A stretch of DNA of 8,168 nt, taken from positions 1 through 8,168 of the forward strand of contig CABVBB010000073.1 in the NCBI GenBank assembly GCA_902496505.1. The letters are read 5' to 3'. The notes beneath the pieces are model-generated. The model made no database searches. It had not been told where the DNA came from and saw only the letters and a list, made by a program, of their open reading frames with translations. Shown one piece after another: positions 1 through 7,076 of the stretch (position 1 is its first letter; each line of letters begins with the position of its first letter). A program made the translations under genes and the position numbers. This DNA is from an uncultured Peptococcaceae bacterium (GTDB lineage: Bacteria; Bacillota; Peptococcia; Peptococcales; Peptococcaceae).

Positions 1-1
1 G

Positions 2-1347
2 TTGACAGTTAGTGGGATGAAGATTTTGGGCATCCTTTTAGGAATGATCTATGGCTGCAGTTTTTGTTCACCGGCCTGGCCGTGTCTCTTGGGCATGGCA
101 GCAATGGCAATCACTGGTGTAGCGCCGGCAGGGACCATCATTGCTACTGGTGTTGGCAGTGACAGCATCTGGCTGATGATCTTATTCTTCGTTTTCGTTG
201 CTATTTTGGAGCAAAATCGGATCACAGAGGCTATGGCAACGTGGCTGATCAGCCGCAAGATCGTCAAAGGCAAGCCTTGGCTGTATTCGTATTTTTTGAT
301 CATCGGGACGATGTTTACAGGTGCTTTTGGTTCGTCTTTCCCAGCAATGATCGTTTTCTGGAGCATTTTGATCACGACTTGCCGCCGGTTTGATATCGCG
401 CCTTACAGCAAATATCCTACTGTTATGTTCATGGGTATTTGTATCGGCGGTCTGGCTTCTTCCTCAACGTGGCTTTTCAGAGGCAATCCGCTGTTTGTCA
501 ATGCGGCGCTCAAGGGTATCTCAGAAGGGGCGTATGCGTTTAACTTTGGCATCTATGCCTTCTTCAGCTTTGCATTGTGGATGATCGTCATCGCGGGTTA
601 CATCCTGTTGTGCAAATACGGCTTCCGCATCGATGTGGACGCTATGGCCAATATCGATGATACCATCGTGGATAAAAGCACCATGAAGCTGGATAAACGG
701 CAAAAATGTGTGATGGCTTATACGGTATCGTTTATTGTACTATTGGCTTTGTACCGGCCGCTACACCGCTAGGTGCTTATATAGCAACCTTTGGCATGAC
801 GCTGCCGATCGGCTTGATCCTGGCGTTGATGTGCATCACACGCATTGATGATCAGCCGATCTGTGACTTCAGCCGTGCGGCCAGCAAAGGTATGGTTTGG
901 GATACGATCATTCTGAGCGCCGGTCTGCTCTCCTTATCGACCATTATGATGACTAGCGATACCGGTGTTTCTCAGACGATACTGTCGGTCTTAGGGCCAG
1001 TCTTTGCTGGTAAGGGAACAGTCTTCATGTGCAGCATCATCGTGGTGCTCTCTGTCATTTTGACTAACTTTATGGCGAATACGACTGTAGGCTTGATGTT
1101 TTGTCCGGTCATTTACAGCTTCTCTGTCAGTATGGGCTTCAACCCTATGCCGATCATGGCCATGATGTTGGTCAGCATCCACATCGCTTACTTGACGCCT
1201 GCTGCTTCACCGTTTGCTTCTCTGCTTTTTGGCTACTCCAGCTGGGTCAAGCCGACCGATATCTACAAATACGGCGCTATCGCCTGCGTTGCGATAGTAG
1301 TCGTTTTCTTGGCCGTCGGTATTCCTTTGAGCAGCGTTTTATTCTAA
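2..1347 (+). pseudogene. SLC13/DASS-type anion permease, 5'-truncated by the window and frameshifted
   Basis: Integral membrane transporter of the SLC13 (divalent anion:Na+ symporter, DASS-like) type, probably importing a di- or tricarboxylate or another anion; the substrate cannot be read from sequence. The first frame (2-772) opens mid-protein at family-typical text (SGMKILGILLGMIYG), so roughly 30 N-terminal residues lie upstream of the window. It carries several hydrophobic segments and a hairpin-like ASSSTWLFRGNP stretch near residues 152-163. The second frame (open from 706, matching the family from 751) continues with PAATPLGAYIATFGM, a TNFMANTTVG motif near 1064-1093 resembling the second DASS substrate/Na+ hairpin, and a terminal membrane helix. 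The frames join if one base is restored between about 749 and 752, giving LALVPAATPLG and about 448 residues in all. This implies a 1-nt deletion: a recent pseudogene or a sequencing error. The family call is fairly sure; whether it is truly broken is open. Confidence 0.5.
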
Positions 1348-1361
1348 GTGGACCAATGGGC

Positions 1362-1395
1362 AAAGCCCACCCTGTCGATCGGGGTGGGCTTTTTT
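1362..1395 (+). terminator. Intrinsic terminator after the permease
   Basis: An 11-bp perfect stem (1362-1372 with 1382-1392, core GCCCACCC/GGGTGGGC) encloses a 9-nt loop and runs into a T6 tract at 1390-1395. It lies 14 nt after the permease stop. The T tract overlaps the TAA stop of the convergent LysR gene (1394-1396). Read on the minus strand the same stem is followed only by TTTG, so termination is expected mainly for the permease. Confidence 0.85.
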
Positions 1396-2323
1396 AATTG
1401 AGTGGATAGATGCTCAGCAGCTTGTGCCAAAAATAGGTGGCGTTTTCAGAGAGCAGCTCATCTTTGCGGCGCAGGGCACCGAAATAGATCTGGACGTCGT
1501 CGCGAACACTGATGCAGCGGCAGCCATCGATATAGTTGAACGGCCGCTCGTCGCCAGGGAATTTGACCGTGACGGCGATGCTGTTGCCTTGGGTAAGATT
1601 GGCGCGGTAGAGGCCATAATTGTTGCAGGCGGCATATTGAAGGGGTTTATTGGTTACAAAATGCATGAGCTGAACGACGCTGCGGTCGGTATCGATAGGT
1701 TCATAAGCGCAGATGGGATAATCGGTGATTTTTTTAAGAAAGGTGCTGTCAAACTTGGCAAAAGGAAGTTTCTCGTGCGCTAGGATCATGAGAGCGCCTT
1801 TTTGCAGTGGATAAAAGACAAGCGGTTCTTCTAGTTCGTCGATGTATTGTTTGTTGTACTTCGTCCGATAAATAAAGGCCAGCTCGCAGGAACCATCTTT
1901 GACCGCATTTTCAACTTCTTTTCGGCGGGCTTCTTTGAGATTGATCTGCAGGTCAGGCTCTTGAAGATTGATCTCGCAAATAAGTTCCCCTAATTGGGAT
2001 TCATTGATGCCGCTGCTGTTGATGAGCAGATCGAGGATCCCACTGGGCTTGGTTGGGACTTCGTGCAGGTATTGCTGATATTGGGTCTGCCGGAGGGCGA
2101 TCTCATCAAAAAAATGGGTGGATAAGCTGACCAGCCACTGGCCATTTTCGGTCAACTCAGTGCCGGTGGAGGAACGGATCAACAGCGGCATACCTAATTC
2201 TTCCTCAAGCTTTTTGATAGCGACGCTGAGCGCCTGGGGGGTGATGAAGAGGCTTTCGGAGGCGTGGGACATGCTTTTGGTCTTGCCAATAGCGATCAGA
2301 TATTTTAAATGGTCAGTATTCAT
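1394..2323 (-). CDS. LysR-family transcriptional regulator
   Basis: A 309-residue DNA-binding regulator, the usual LysR length. The N-terminal winged helix-turn-helix covers about residues 1-60: the pattern SMSHASESLFITPQALSVAI followed by KKLEEELGMPLLIR matches the conserved LysR helix-turn-helix and wing. A linker helix follows, and from about residue 90 a periplasmic-binding-protein-like effector domain whose ligand cannot be named. The ATG at 2323 is preferred over an in-frame GTG at 2335, because the GAGGTG Shine-Dalgarno sequence (2332-2337) sits about 8 nt before the ATG and overlaps the GTG. The gene is convergent with the permease and transcribed alone from its own promoter. LysR proteins often control a neighbouring gene, so the permease is one possible target, but the convergent orientation gives no shared promoter to support this. 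Confidence 0.93.
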   Translation of the reverse strand: MNTDHLKYLIAIGKTKSMSHASESLFITPQALSVAIKKLEEELGMPLLIRSSTGTELTENGQWLVSLSTHFFDEIALRQTQYQQYLHEVPTKPSGILDLLINSSGINESQLGELICEINLQEPDLQINLKEARRKEVENAVKDGSCELAFIYRTKYNKQYIDELEEPLVFYPLQKGALMILAHEKLPFAKFDSTFLKKITDYPICAYEPIDTDRSVVQLMHFVTNKPLQYAACNNYGLYRANLTQGNSIAVTVKFPGDERPFNYIDGCRCISVRDDVQIYFGALRRKDELLSENATYFWHKLLSIYPLN

Positions 2324-2366
2324 GAAAGTGGTCACCTCTATTATTTTGAATAGGCACTATGATTCC

Positions 2367-2375
2367 ATCATACCA
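2367..2375 (-). promoter_or_regulatory. Extended -10 promoter of the LysR gene
   Basis: On the minus strand the sequence reads TGGTATGAT, a TGn extended -10 with a five-of-six match to TATAAT. No good -35 box is seen at 17 bp, as is common for extended -10 promoters. Transcription would start near 2360 and give a leader of about 38 nt. Two direct AGCCAAT copies (plus-strand reading, 2381-2387 and 2395-2401) lie just upstream. Confidence 0.5.
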
Positions 2376-2445
2376 TAAAAAGCCAATGAAATATAGCCAA
2401 TATTGTTGGGAGATGTTTGCTGAAAAATAAAGGTGCGGGGCCAAC

Positions 2446-2476
2446 AAAAAAGCTCGCTGCAAGGAGGCAGCGAGCT
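2446..2476 (-). terminator. Intrinsic terminator of the TetR-exporter operon
   Basis: A perfect 10-bp stem (AGCTCGCTGC at 2451-2460 with GCAGCGAGCT at 2467-2476) encloses a 6-nt loop. In the minus direction it is followed by a T tract at 2446-2450. It begins 7 nt after the exporter stop codon and separates this operon from the LysR promoter downstream. Confidence 0.93.
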
Positions 2477-2482
2477 GGGGGA

Positions 2483-3937
2483 TCATTCAATATAGCAGTC
2501 TTTGCAGAGTTCCCGTCTTCTGCGGCGTTCTTTGGCGGCATCGTCATCCTTGACATAGAGGAAGGCGATGATCAGCGCAACGAAGCAGAGGAGGGTGGCG
2601 CAGAAGAAGGCGGCGTGCATGCCAAAGAGGGTAGATTGGACAAAGCCCAATTCTGCACGGCTGTTGGTGCCGATGGTCATGATGGTGATCAGGATAGCAG
2701 TACCAATGGAACCAGCGATGGAACGCATGGTATTGCTGGCTGCACCGCCGTGGGCAATGAGGCTGTTGTCCAGGGAGTTCATGCCCCAGGTGGTGATGGG
2801 CATGAAGACCATAGACATGCCCAAGGAACGGAAGGTATAGACAGCCATCAAGGTGTAGAAGCCAAACGTTTCGTCACAGAAGACGAAGAACATCGTGCCG
2901 AGCGTCATGATGGTCAAGCCGGATAGGGAAAGGCCGCGGGGGCCGTATTTGTCGAATAATTTACCCGTGATGGGGCTCATCACGCCCATCAGAACGGCAC
3001 CGGGCAGCATGAGCAGACCAGTCTGCACGGCCTTGAAGCCGATGACGCTCTGCAAATAGATCGGCATGATGATACCACCGGCGATCAAGGCAGCATTAAC
3101 GATCATACCGAGGATCGTGGAGTAGGTAAAGATAGGCACGGTGAAAACTTTGAGCTGCAGAAGCGGTTCTTCCAGTCTGTTTTGTCTGCGGATAAAGAGC
3201 ACCAGGAAGACGACGCCGATCAGCAGGGTGAGGAGTGTCTCGGGATGGGTCCAGCCGATATTGCCGGCAACACTGAAGCCGTACAGCAGACCGCCGAAGC
3301 CCAAGGTAGAAAAGATGACGGACGGCATATCCAGGGTAGGATCGCTGGTCTCGCCGACGTTTTTGAGGAAGATAAAGGCGAAGAGGATGTCGATGAAGCC
3401 CAAGGGGGCAATGATGGAGAAGATAGCGTTCCAGCCCCAGCTGTCAACGATCCAGCCGGCCAGTGTCGGACCAACTGCGGGAGCAAAGGCCATGACGATA
3501 CCGATCATGCCCATGGCGGAACCACGTTTATCTTTGGGGAAAATGAGCAGGATGACGGTTTGGATCAAGGGCATGAGGATACCAGCGCCCATAGCCTGCA
3601 GGATACGTCCGCCTAAAAGGACGGAAAAGCTGCCCGCTACAGCGGCCAGAGTGGTACCGCCGCTAAAAAAGAGCATCGCTGCGACGAAGAGCTGCCGGGT
3701 GGTGAATTTGTTGATCAGATAAGCGGTGATAGGGACCATGATGCCATTGACCAGCATAAAGGCAGTGGTCAGCCATTGGCCGTCACTGGCGGTGATGCCG
3801 AGATCACGCATGATGCTGGGCAAAGCTGGCGAGATAACAGTTTGGTTCAAGGTGGCGATAAAAGAACCGGAAAGCATGACGATCAACAGCGCTGTCGTGT
3901 TGACGTGACCCACCTTGGGGTTTTTAGCAATACTCAT
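2483..3937 (-). CDS. MFS multidrug exporter, DHA2 (EmrB/QacA) family, 14 TM
   Basis: A 484-residue inner-membrane drug:proton antiporter of the DHA2 branch, whose members have 14 membrane helices and usually 450-550 residues. The opening segment with LNQTVISPALPSIMRDLGI (residues 30-48) matches the family's first helix, where many relatives have LDxTIVNVALP. Motif A-like loops lie at about residues 75-82 and 325-336 (GKLFDKYGPRGL). The antiporter motif C, with AFAPAVGPTLAGWIVD, is at 150-165. The C-terminus is a short basic/acidic cytoplasmic tail (DDDAAKERRRRRE) without further domains. The ATG at 3937 follows an AGGAG site that overlaps the TetR stop; the genes are 13 nt apart, so they are probably translationally coupled and controlled together. 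The expected role is efflux of toxic amphipathic compounds; the actual substrate cannot be predicted. Confidence 0.95.
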   Translation of the reverse strand: MSIAKNPKVGHVNTTALLIVMLSGSFIATLNQTVISPALPSIMRDLGITASDGQWLTTAFMLVNGIMVPITAYLINKFTTRQLFVAAMLFFSGGTTLAAVAGSFSVLLGGRILQAMGAGILMPLIQTVILLIFPKDKRGSAMGMIGIVMAFAPAVGPTLAGWIVDSWGWNAIFSIIAPLGFIDILFAFIFLKNVGETSDPTLDMPSVIFSTLGFGGLLYGFSVAGNIGWTHPETLLTLLIGVVFLVLFIRRQNRLEEPLLQLKVFTVPIFTYSTILGMIVNAALIAGGIIMPIYLQSVIGFKAVQTGLLMLPGAVLMGVMSPITGKLFDKYGPRGLSLSGLTIMTLGTMFFVFCDETFGFYTLMAVYTFRSLGMSMVFMPITTWGMNSLDNSLIAHGGAASNTMRSIAGSIGTAILITIMTIGTNSRAELGFVQSTLFGMHAAFFCATLLCFVALIIAFLYVKDDDAAKERRRRRELCKDCYIE

Positions 3938-3950
3938 AAATGATTCACTC

Positions 3951-4829
3951 CTATTCTTGGTATAGATTCATGAGACGAGTGGCGGCAGCGCTTAGGGCAT
4001 CATGCTGCGCCAAATACGTACAAAGGGCGTTGATCATAAGTGGTGTGGGCGAGGGCTTGAGACATTCCTGCTCCAGCGTATCCACGGCCTCTAAGAGATC
4101 TTTGCGCATATCCTGCGGCAGCTGCTGGGTGATCTGCTGACGCAGTTCCTCTAGTAAGCGCGTCCGAGGGCAAAGCTTCTCTTCTAATGGCGTATCCACT
4201 GCATAACGTTCCTTCAAAAGGGCCAGATGGGCTGGCGAAAACAGCTGAGCCTTGCCGCGGCGCTTCTGCGCGATAGCGGCCAAGCTGTCCAGAATGAAAT
4301 CGGCCAAAGCTGCCCGACTCAGCGAATCATGGCTTTCCAGATCCAAAAAGGCGATCTCACGCAGGAGACCGGCAAAGTTCAGCGTCAATTCCCAAGCGGC
4401 AGTCTCTTCGCTGATATCAAAAGCAGCAGCGATGGCCTGGGTCAATTCATTGTACAGCCGAACGCGGAGACGGGAGAAGAGCGGCATATACTGCTTCTTC
4501 TGCTCTGGCGGGAAGGAGAACATCAAGGTATCGATGAATTTGGATTTGCCCAAAAAGTCATCGATGAAGAGGTAGGTGATCTCCAACAGTTTTTCACAAT
4601 CATTGAGCTTGGGGGTCTGGCGAATAGCACTGGAGGCTTCCAGCATCTGTTCATTGATAAAAAGGGCTACCCCCATGCCCAGCTCTTCTTTGGACGAAAA
4701 ATACTTGTAGATAGTCGATTTTGACATATTGCAGGCTAAAGCGATGTCCTGAACGGAAGTATTGCGGAAGCCCTTCTCCAGAAACAAGGCGGTAGCCATA
4801 GTCAAAATATATTCCTTGCGTTGGTCCAT
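3951..4829 (-). CDS. TetR/AcrR-family transcriptional repressor with long C-terminal extension
   Basis: A 292-residue regulator, probably the local repressor of the exporter that follows it in the same operon. The N-terminal TetR helix-turn-helix is clear at residues 5-52: ILTMATALFLEKGFRNTSVQDIA, then the recognition helix CNMSKSTIYKYFSSKEEL. The helical ligand-binding region follows. Ordinary TetR proteins are about 190-220 residues; here some 80-90 further residues (about 205-292) form an extra, mostly helical, Leu/Gln-rich domain. The start at 4829 is chosen for its GAGGTG site about 6 nt upstream and for placing the helix-turn-helix at the usual distance from the N-terminus. A start at 4886 would add 19 atypical residues and lie inside the promoter. 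A consensus promoter overlaid by palindromes immediately upstream indicates autorepression relieved by a drug-like ligand. Confidence 0.93.
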   Translation of the reverse strand: MDQRKEYILTMATALFLEKGFRNTSVQDIALACNMSKSTIYKYFSSKEELGMGVALFINEQMLEASSAIRQTPKLNDCEKLLEITYLFIDDFLGKSKFIDTLMFSFPPEQKKQYMPLFSRLRVRLYNELTQAIAAAFDISEETAAWELTLNFAGLLREIAFLDLESHDSLSRAALADFILDSLAAIAQKRRGKAQLFSPAHLALLKERYAVDTPLEEKLCPRTRLLEELRQQITQQLPQDMRKDLLEAVDTLEQECLKPSPTPLMINALCTYLAQHDALSAAATRLMNLYQE

Positions 4830-4841
4830 GTTTACACCTCG

Positions 4842-4875
4842 AGTACTGACGAGTTTTTGAAAACTCACTAGTACT
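4842..4875. promoter_or_regulatory. 34-bp inverted repeat, candidate TetR operator
   Basis: Two 16-nt arms, AGTACTGACGAGTTTT (4842-4857) and AAAACTCACTAGTACT (4860-4875), are reverse complements at 13 of 16 positions around a TG centre. The repeat begins right after the -10 box and covers the predicted transcription start and leader. Large repressor operators such as the IR1 site of QacR sit in this place. It has no U tract, so it is not a terminator. Binding by the adjacent TetR protein is inferred from position. Confidence 0.7.
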
Positions 4876-4903
4876 ATTATAGACATTGTCTATCGATTGT
4901 CAA
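4876..4903 (-). promoter_or_regulatory. Consensus promoter of the TetR-exporter operon
   Basis: The minus strand carries a perfect -35 TTGACA (4898-4903) and a perfect -10 TATAAT (4876-4881) with a 16-bp spacer, so transcription should start near 4869. A promoter this strong next to a repressor gene implies that it is normally held off. Confidence 0.88.
4879..4893. promoter_or_regulatory. 15-bp perfect palindrome inside the promoter
   Basis: ATAGACA (4879-4885), a single central T, and TGTCTAT (4887-4893) form a perfect inverted repeat that overlaps the -10 box and most of the spacer. Its size and symmetry suit one TetR dimer. It is a second candidate operator, distinct from the 34-bp repeat beside it. 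Confidence 0.55.
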
Positions 4904-4995
4904 CTAAGATTTGTGAAAAAATGCAGTTTTACCAGAGAAAGTGAAGATTTTCTTACGTTTGATGCCGGGAGGCTGGCTAAAGAGAAATTTTACGT

Positions 4996-5001
4996 TATAA
5001 T
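4996..5001 (+). promoter_or_regulatory. -10 box of the two-component operon promoter
   Basis: A perfect TATAAT lies 35 nt before the response-regulator start. At 17 bp upstream the -35 position holds only CTGGCT, a poor match. A strong -10 with a weak -35 is typical of promoters needing an activator, which would fit autoactivation by the VanR-like regulator. TTACGTT occurs at 4953-4959 and again at 4990-4996. Confidence 0.45.
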
Positions 5002-5035
5002 GAAGCTAAAAAAGCAGGCAAAGGGGAGCTTGTCA

Positions 5036-5731
5036 ATGGAAAAACCATGTGTGATGGTCGTCGATGATGAAAAAGAGATCGCTGACCTGGTGGAAGTGTG
5101 CTTAGAAAACGAAGGGTATCGGGTCGTCAAATATTATTCGCCGCTGGAGGCTTTGGCAGGCTATGAGAAGGTGAAGCCTGATCTGGGCATCATCGATATT
5201 ATGATGCCGGGAATGGACGGGCTGACGCTGTGCCGGCGCATTCGGGAAAAAGCGGTGTTTCCCATCATTATGCTGACAGCCAAAACCGGCGATCTGGACA
5301 AGATCACTGGTTTGGCCAATGGTGCGGACGATTATCTGACCAAACCGTTCAATCCCTTGGAGTTAGTTGCCCGCGTCAAGGCTCAGCTGCGGCGCTATCT
5401 GGTCTATCAGCTGAAGGAACAGGGAGAGGAAGCCCATGTCATCGAGATCAATGGGCTCGTGATCGATAATGAGACCCATGAAGTCACCTTGTATGATAAA
5501 CCGCTGCGGCTGACGCCTACAGAATTTGAGATACTGTGGCTTTTGTGCAAAAACCGCGGCCGGGTCATCAGTTCAGAGGAGCTTTTTGAGCAGGTCTGGC
5601 AGGAAAAATATTTGGACAGCAATAATACGGTCATGGTGCATATCCGCCGTCTGCGGGAAAAAATGCACGAGGAACCGCGCAATCCCAAATTTATCAAGAC
5701 CGTTTGGGGTGTCGGCTACAAGATCGATTGA
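5036..5731 (+). CDS. VanR-like OmpR/PhoB-family response regulator
   Basis: A 231-residue cytoplasmic response regulator, full family length. The receiver domain (about 1-120) has the acidic pair D10/D11, phosphoacceptor D54 in IIDIMMPG, T81 and K103 in LTKPF. The C-terminal OmpR-type winged helix (about 135-231) has LRLTPTEFEILWLL, the recognition-helix pattern NNTVMVHIRRLREKM and the terminal KTVWGVGYKI. Phrases such as EIADLVE, DKITGLANGADDYLTKPF, ARVKAQLRRY and FIKTVWGVGYKI closely follow enterococcal VanR from memory, so VanR is the nearest named relative. ATG 5036 is chosen because an AAGGGGAG site lies 6-7 nt upstream and the receiver begins immediately; an upstream in-frame ATG at 4886 would add 50 unrelated residues. 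It is co-transcribed with the kinase 15 nt downstream. Its targets are unknown, and no vanHAX-like genes are visible. Confidence 0.95.
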   Translation: MEKPCVMVVDDEKEIADLVEVCLENEGYRVVKYYSPLEALAGYEKVKPDLGIIDIMMPGMDGLTLCRRIREKAVFPIIMLTAKTGDLDKITGLANGADDYLTKPFNPLELVARVKAQLRRYLVYQLKEQGEEAHVIEINGLVIDNETHEVTLYDKPLRLTPTEFEILWLLCKNRGRVISSEELFEQVWQEKYLDSNNTVMVHIRRLREKMHEEPRNPKFIKTVWGVGYKID

Positions 5732-5746
5732 TAAAAGGAGAACCTT

Positions 5747-6892
5747 ATGAAAAATCGCTATACAGCGCTGACCGTGAAAATGCTGCTGCAAGTGGCAGCA
5801 GCTCTCTTTATCGCGATCCTGATCGGGATCTGCGTGCTCTATTTTGTCGTAGACAGCGGCCGCTTTGCGGACTTTTTTCTCTATGTCTGCAGCCTATTGC
5901 ATATCGAATTTTGGACAGCGACCAGCTGGTACTACAAAATATTTTCGGATAATGAGACCTTTATCATTGCCGCAGGCTACATCATCTTGATCCTGTTTGC
6001 CGTTTATTGGGTCATTCGCCGCTATACCAAATATATGCGCCAGATCGAGGCGGCCATCGAAGCAGTCTTTGTGGAAAAAGACGCCTTGGTCAGCCTGCCG
6101 TCAGAACTCAAGCCGATGGAGATCACGCTGAACAACATCAAGTATATGCTGCAGCAGCGGGAATTCGCAGCCAAGGAAGCGCAGAGCCAAAAGAATGATC
6201 TGGTGGTCTACTTGGCGCATGATCTGAAAACGCCGCTGACCTCTATCCTTGGCTACAGCAGCCTGCTCACGGAGGAAGAGACCTTGCCGCCGGAGACCAG
6301 CCGCCGCTATGTCCACATCATCCACGACAAAGCCAAGCGCATGGAATTCCTGCTGGAGGAATTGTTTGAGATCACCCGCTTCAATGCGCAGAGTATCGAG
6401 CTTGTCCAGCAGACCATCGACCTCAAGGTCATGTTGGAACAGGTGGGAGAAGAGTTTTATCCGCTATTGACGGAAAAAGGCTTGTATCTGGATCTGGAGC
6501 TGCCAGAAGAGCGGTGCACAGTCGTGGCTGACGGTGAGCAATTGGCCCGCGTATTTGACAATCTCCTGCGCAATGCGGTCAATTATAGTGAGCCGGATAG
6601 TCCGCTGCGCATCGGGCTGTATCAAGACGCCGAAAACGTCCGTATCCAGTTCAGCAATTACGGCGTGACCATCCCTCCAGACAAGCTCCAGCGTATCTTT
6701 GAAAAGTTTTATCGGGTGGACGAAGGGCGCTCCAGTACCAGCGGCGGCAGCGGCTTGGGCTTGGCCATCGCCAAAAAGATCATCGAGCTCCATGGCGGAG
6801 AGATCACTGCACAAAGTGCAGACCTCTGGACCACTTTTACCGTCCTCTTGCCTCAAAATGACAGCCAGACGCCAAACGTCATAAATTCGTAA
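5747..6892 (+). CDS. VanS-like sensor histidine kinase
   Basis: A 381-residue membrane sensor kinase, partner of the regulator just upstream (15-nt gap, AAGGAG site 6 nt before the ATG). Two membrane helices at about residues 12-35 and 72-90 enclose a short extracytoplasmic loop of about 36 residues rich in Phe, Trp and Tyr. A HAMP-like linker follows. The H box is YLAHDLKTPLTSILGY with phosphoacceptor H158. The ATP-binding domain has the N box DNLLRNAVNYS (271-281), a degenerate G1 region (SNYGVTIPPDKL), the F box FEKFYRVD (318-325) and the G2 box GGSGLGLAIAKKI (333-345). The layout, the small loop, the KND(L/V)V-YLAHD lead-in and the degenerate G1 all match VanS rather than PhoR. The signal is probably at the cell surface or in the membrane; whether it is glycopeptide, another antimicrobial or envelope stress cannot be decided here. 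Confidence 0.95.
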   Translation: MKNRYTALTVKMLLQVAAALFIAILIGICVLYFVVDSGRFADFFLYVCSLLHIEFWTATSWYYKIFSDNETFIIAAGYIILILFAVYWVIRRYTKYMRQIEAAIEAVFVEKDALVSLPSELKPMEITLNNIKYMLQQREFAAKEAQSQKNDLVVYLAHDLKTPLTSILGYSSLLTEEETLPPETSRRYVHIIHDKAKRMEFLLEELFEITRFNAQSIELVQQTIDLKVMLEQVGEEFYPLLTEKGLYLDLELPEERCTVVADGEQLARVFDNLLRNAVNYSEPDSPLRIGLYQDAENVRIQFSNYGVTIPPDKLQRIFEKFYRVDEGRSSTSGGSGLGLAIAKKIIELHGGEITAQSADLWTTFTVLLPQNDSQTPNVINS

Positions 6893-6912
6893 GATAATGT
6901 TTAGAAAGCAGC

Positions 6913-6977
6913 AAAAAATCCCTTTCTCTGATGGGCTATGCTAAGAGCAGGCCAAGATCAGCAGAAAGGGATTTTTT
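6913..6977. terminator. Long bidirectional terminator after the kinase gene
   Basis: A 15-bp perfect outer stem (6913-6927 with 6963-6977, core ATCCCTTTCT/AGAAAGGGAT) is extended by CTGAT/ATCAG (6928-6932 with 6957-6961) past a one-base bulge. The 24-nt apex has only weak pairing. T6 tracts flank the stem in both directions, so it can end transcription from either side. It lies 20 nt after the kinase stop. Confidence 0.88.
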
Positions 6978-7019
6978 GTGTTGACAAGCAGAAAATAATT
7001 CCATTAGAAGTCAAAAATA

Positions 7020-7048
7020 TTGACTAAAAGAATTAATACAGCTACAAT
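7020..7048 (+). promoter_or_regulatory. Orphan plus-strand promoter
   Basis: TTGACT (7020-7025) and TACAAT (7043-7048) are separated by exactly 17 bp, each one mismatch from consensus. Transcription would begin near 7055 and run antisense into the 3' end of the XRE gene. The only downstream coding potential is a 9-codon frame (7083-7109) behind a GAGAGGG site, so the RNA itself may be the product, or the match may be chance in AT-rich DNA. Confidence 0.45.
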
Positions 7049-7076
7049 GAGAACAGGATCTGCTGACGAGAGGGAT

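Noticed and set aside
745..760. Programmed ribosomal frameshift in the permease
   Set aside because: There is no slippery heptamer or downstream pseudoknot, and this transporter family is not known for frameshifting; a 1-nt deletion explains it better.
2417..2926. 169-residue plus-strand frame opposite the exporter
   Set aside because: It is antisense to a clearly recognised MFS gene and crosses its terminator; the Gly/Glu/His-rich composition is typical of a mirror frame.
3141..3722. 193-residue plus-strand frame opposite the exporter
   Set aside because: Antisense shadow of the MFS gene, with no recognisable domain or ribosome-binding site.
4227..4724. 165-residue plus-strand frame opposite the TetR gene
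   Set aside because: Antisense shadow of a well-supported repressor gene with low-information sequence.
4842..4875. Terminator for convergent transcripts at the 34-bp repeat
   Set aside because: The arms have no flanking U tract and sit on a promoter start site between divergent genes.
4830..4886. 19-residue extension of the TetR protein to an ATG at 4886
   Set aside because: It would start within the promoter spacer, upstream of the predicted transcription start.
4886..5035. 50-residue N-terminal extension of the response regulator from an upstream ATG
   Set aside because: The extension matches no receiver domain, covers the promoter region and the gene's own TATAAT box, and lacks a ribosome-binding site; ATG 5036 has a good one.
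5036..6892. A glycopeptide-resistance (van) cluster
   Set aside because: Only the VanRS-like sensors are present. The kinase is followed by a terminator, and no dehydrogenase, ligase or dipeptidase gene is in the window.
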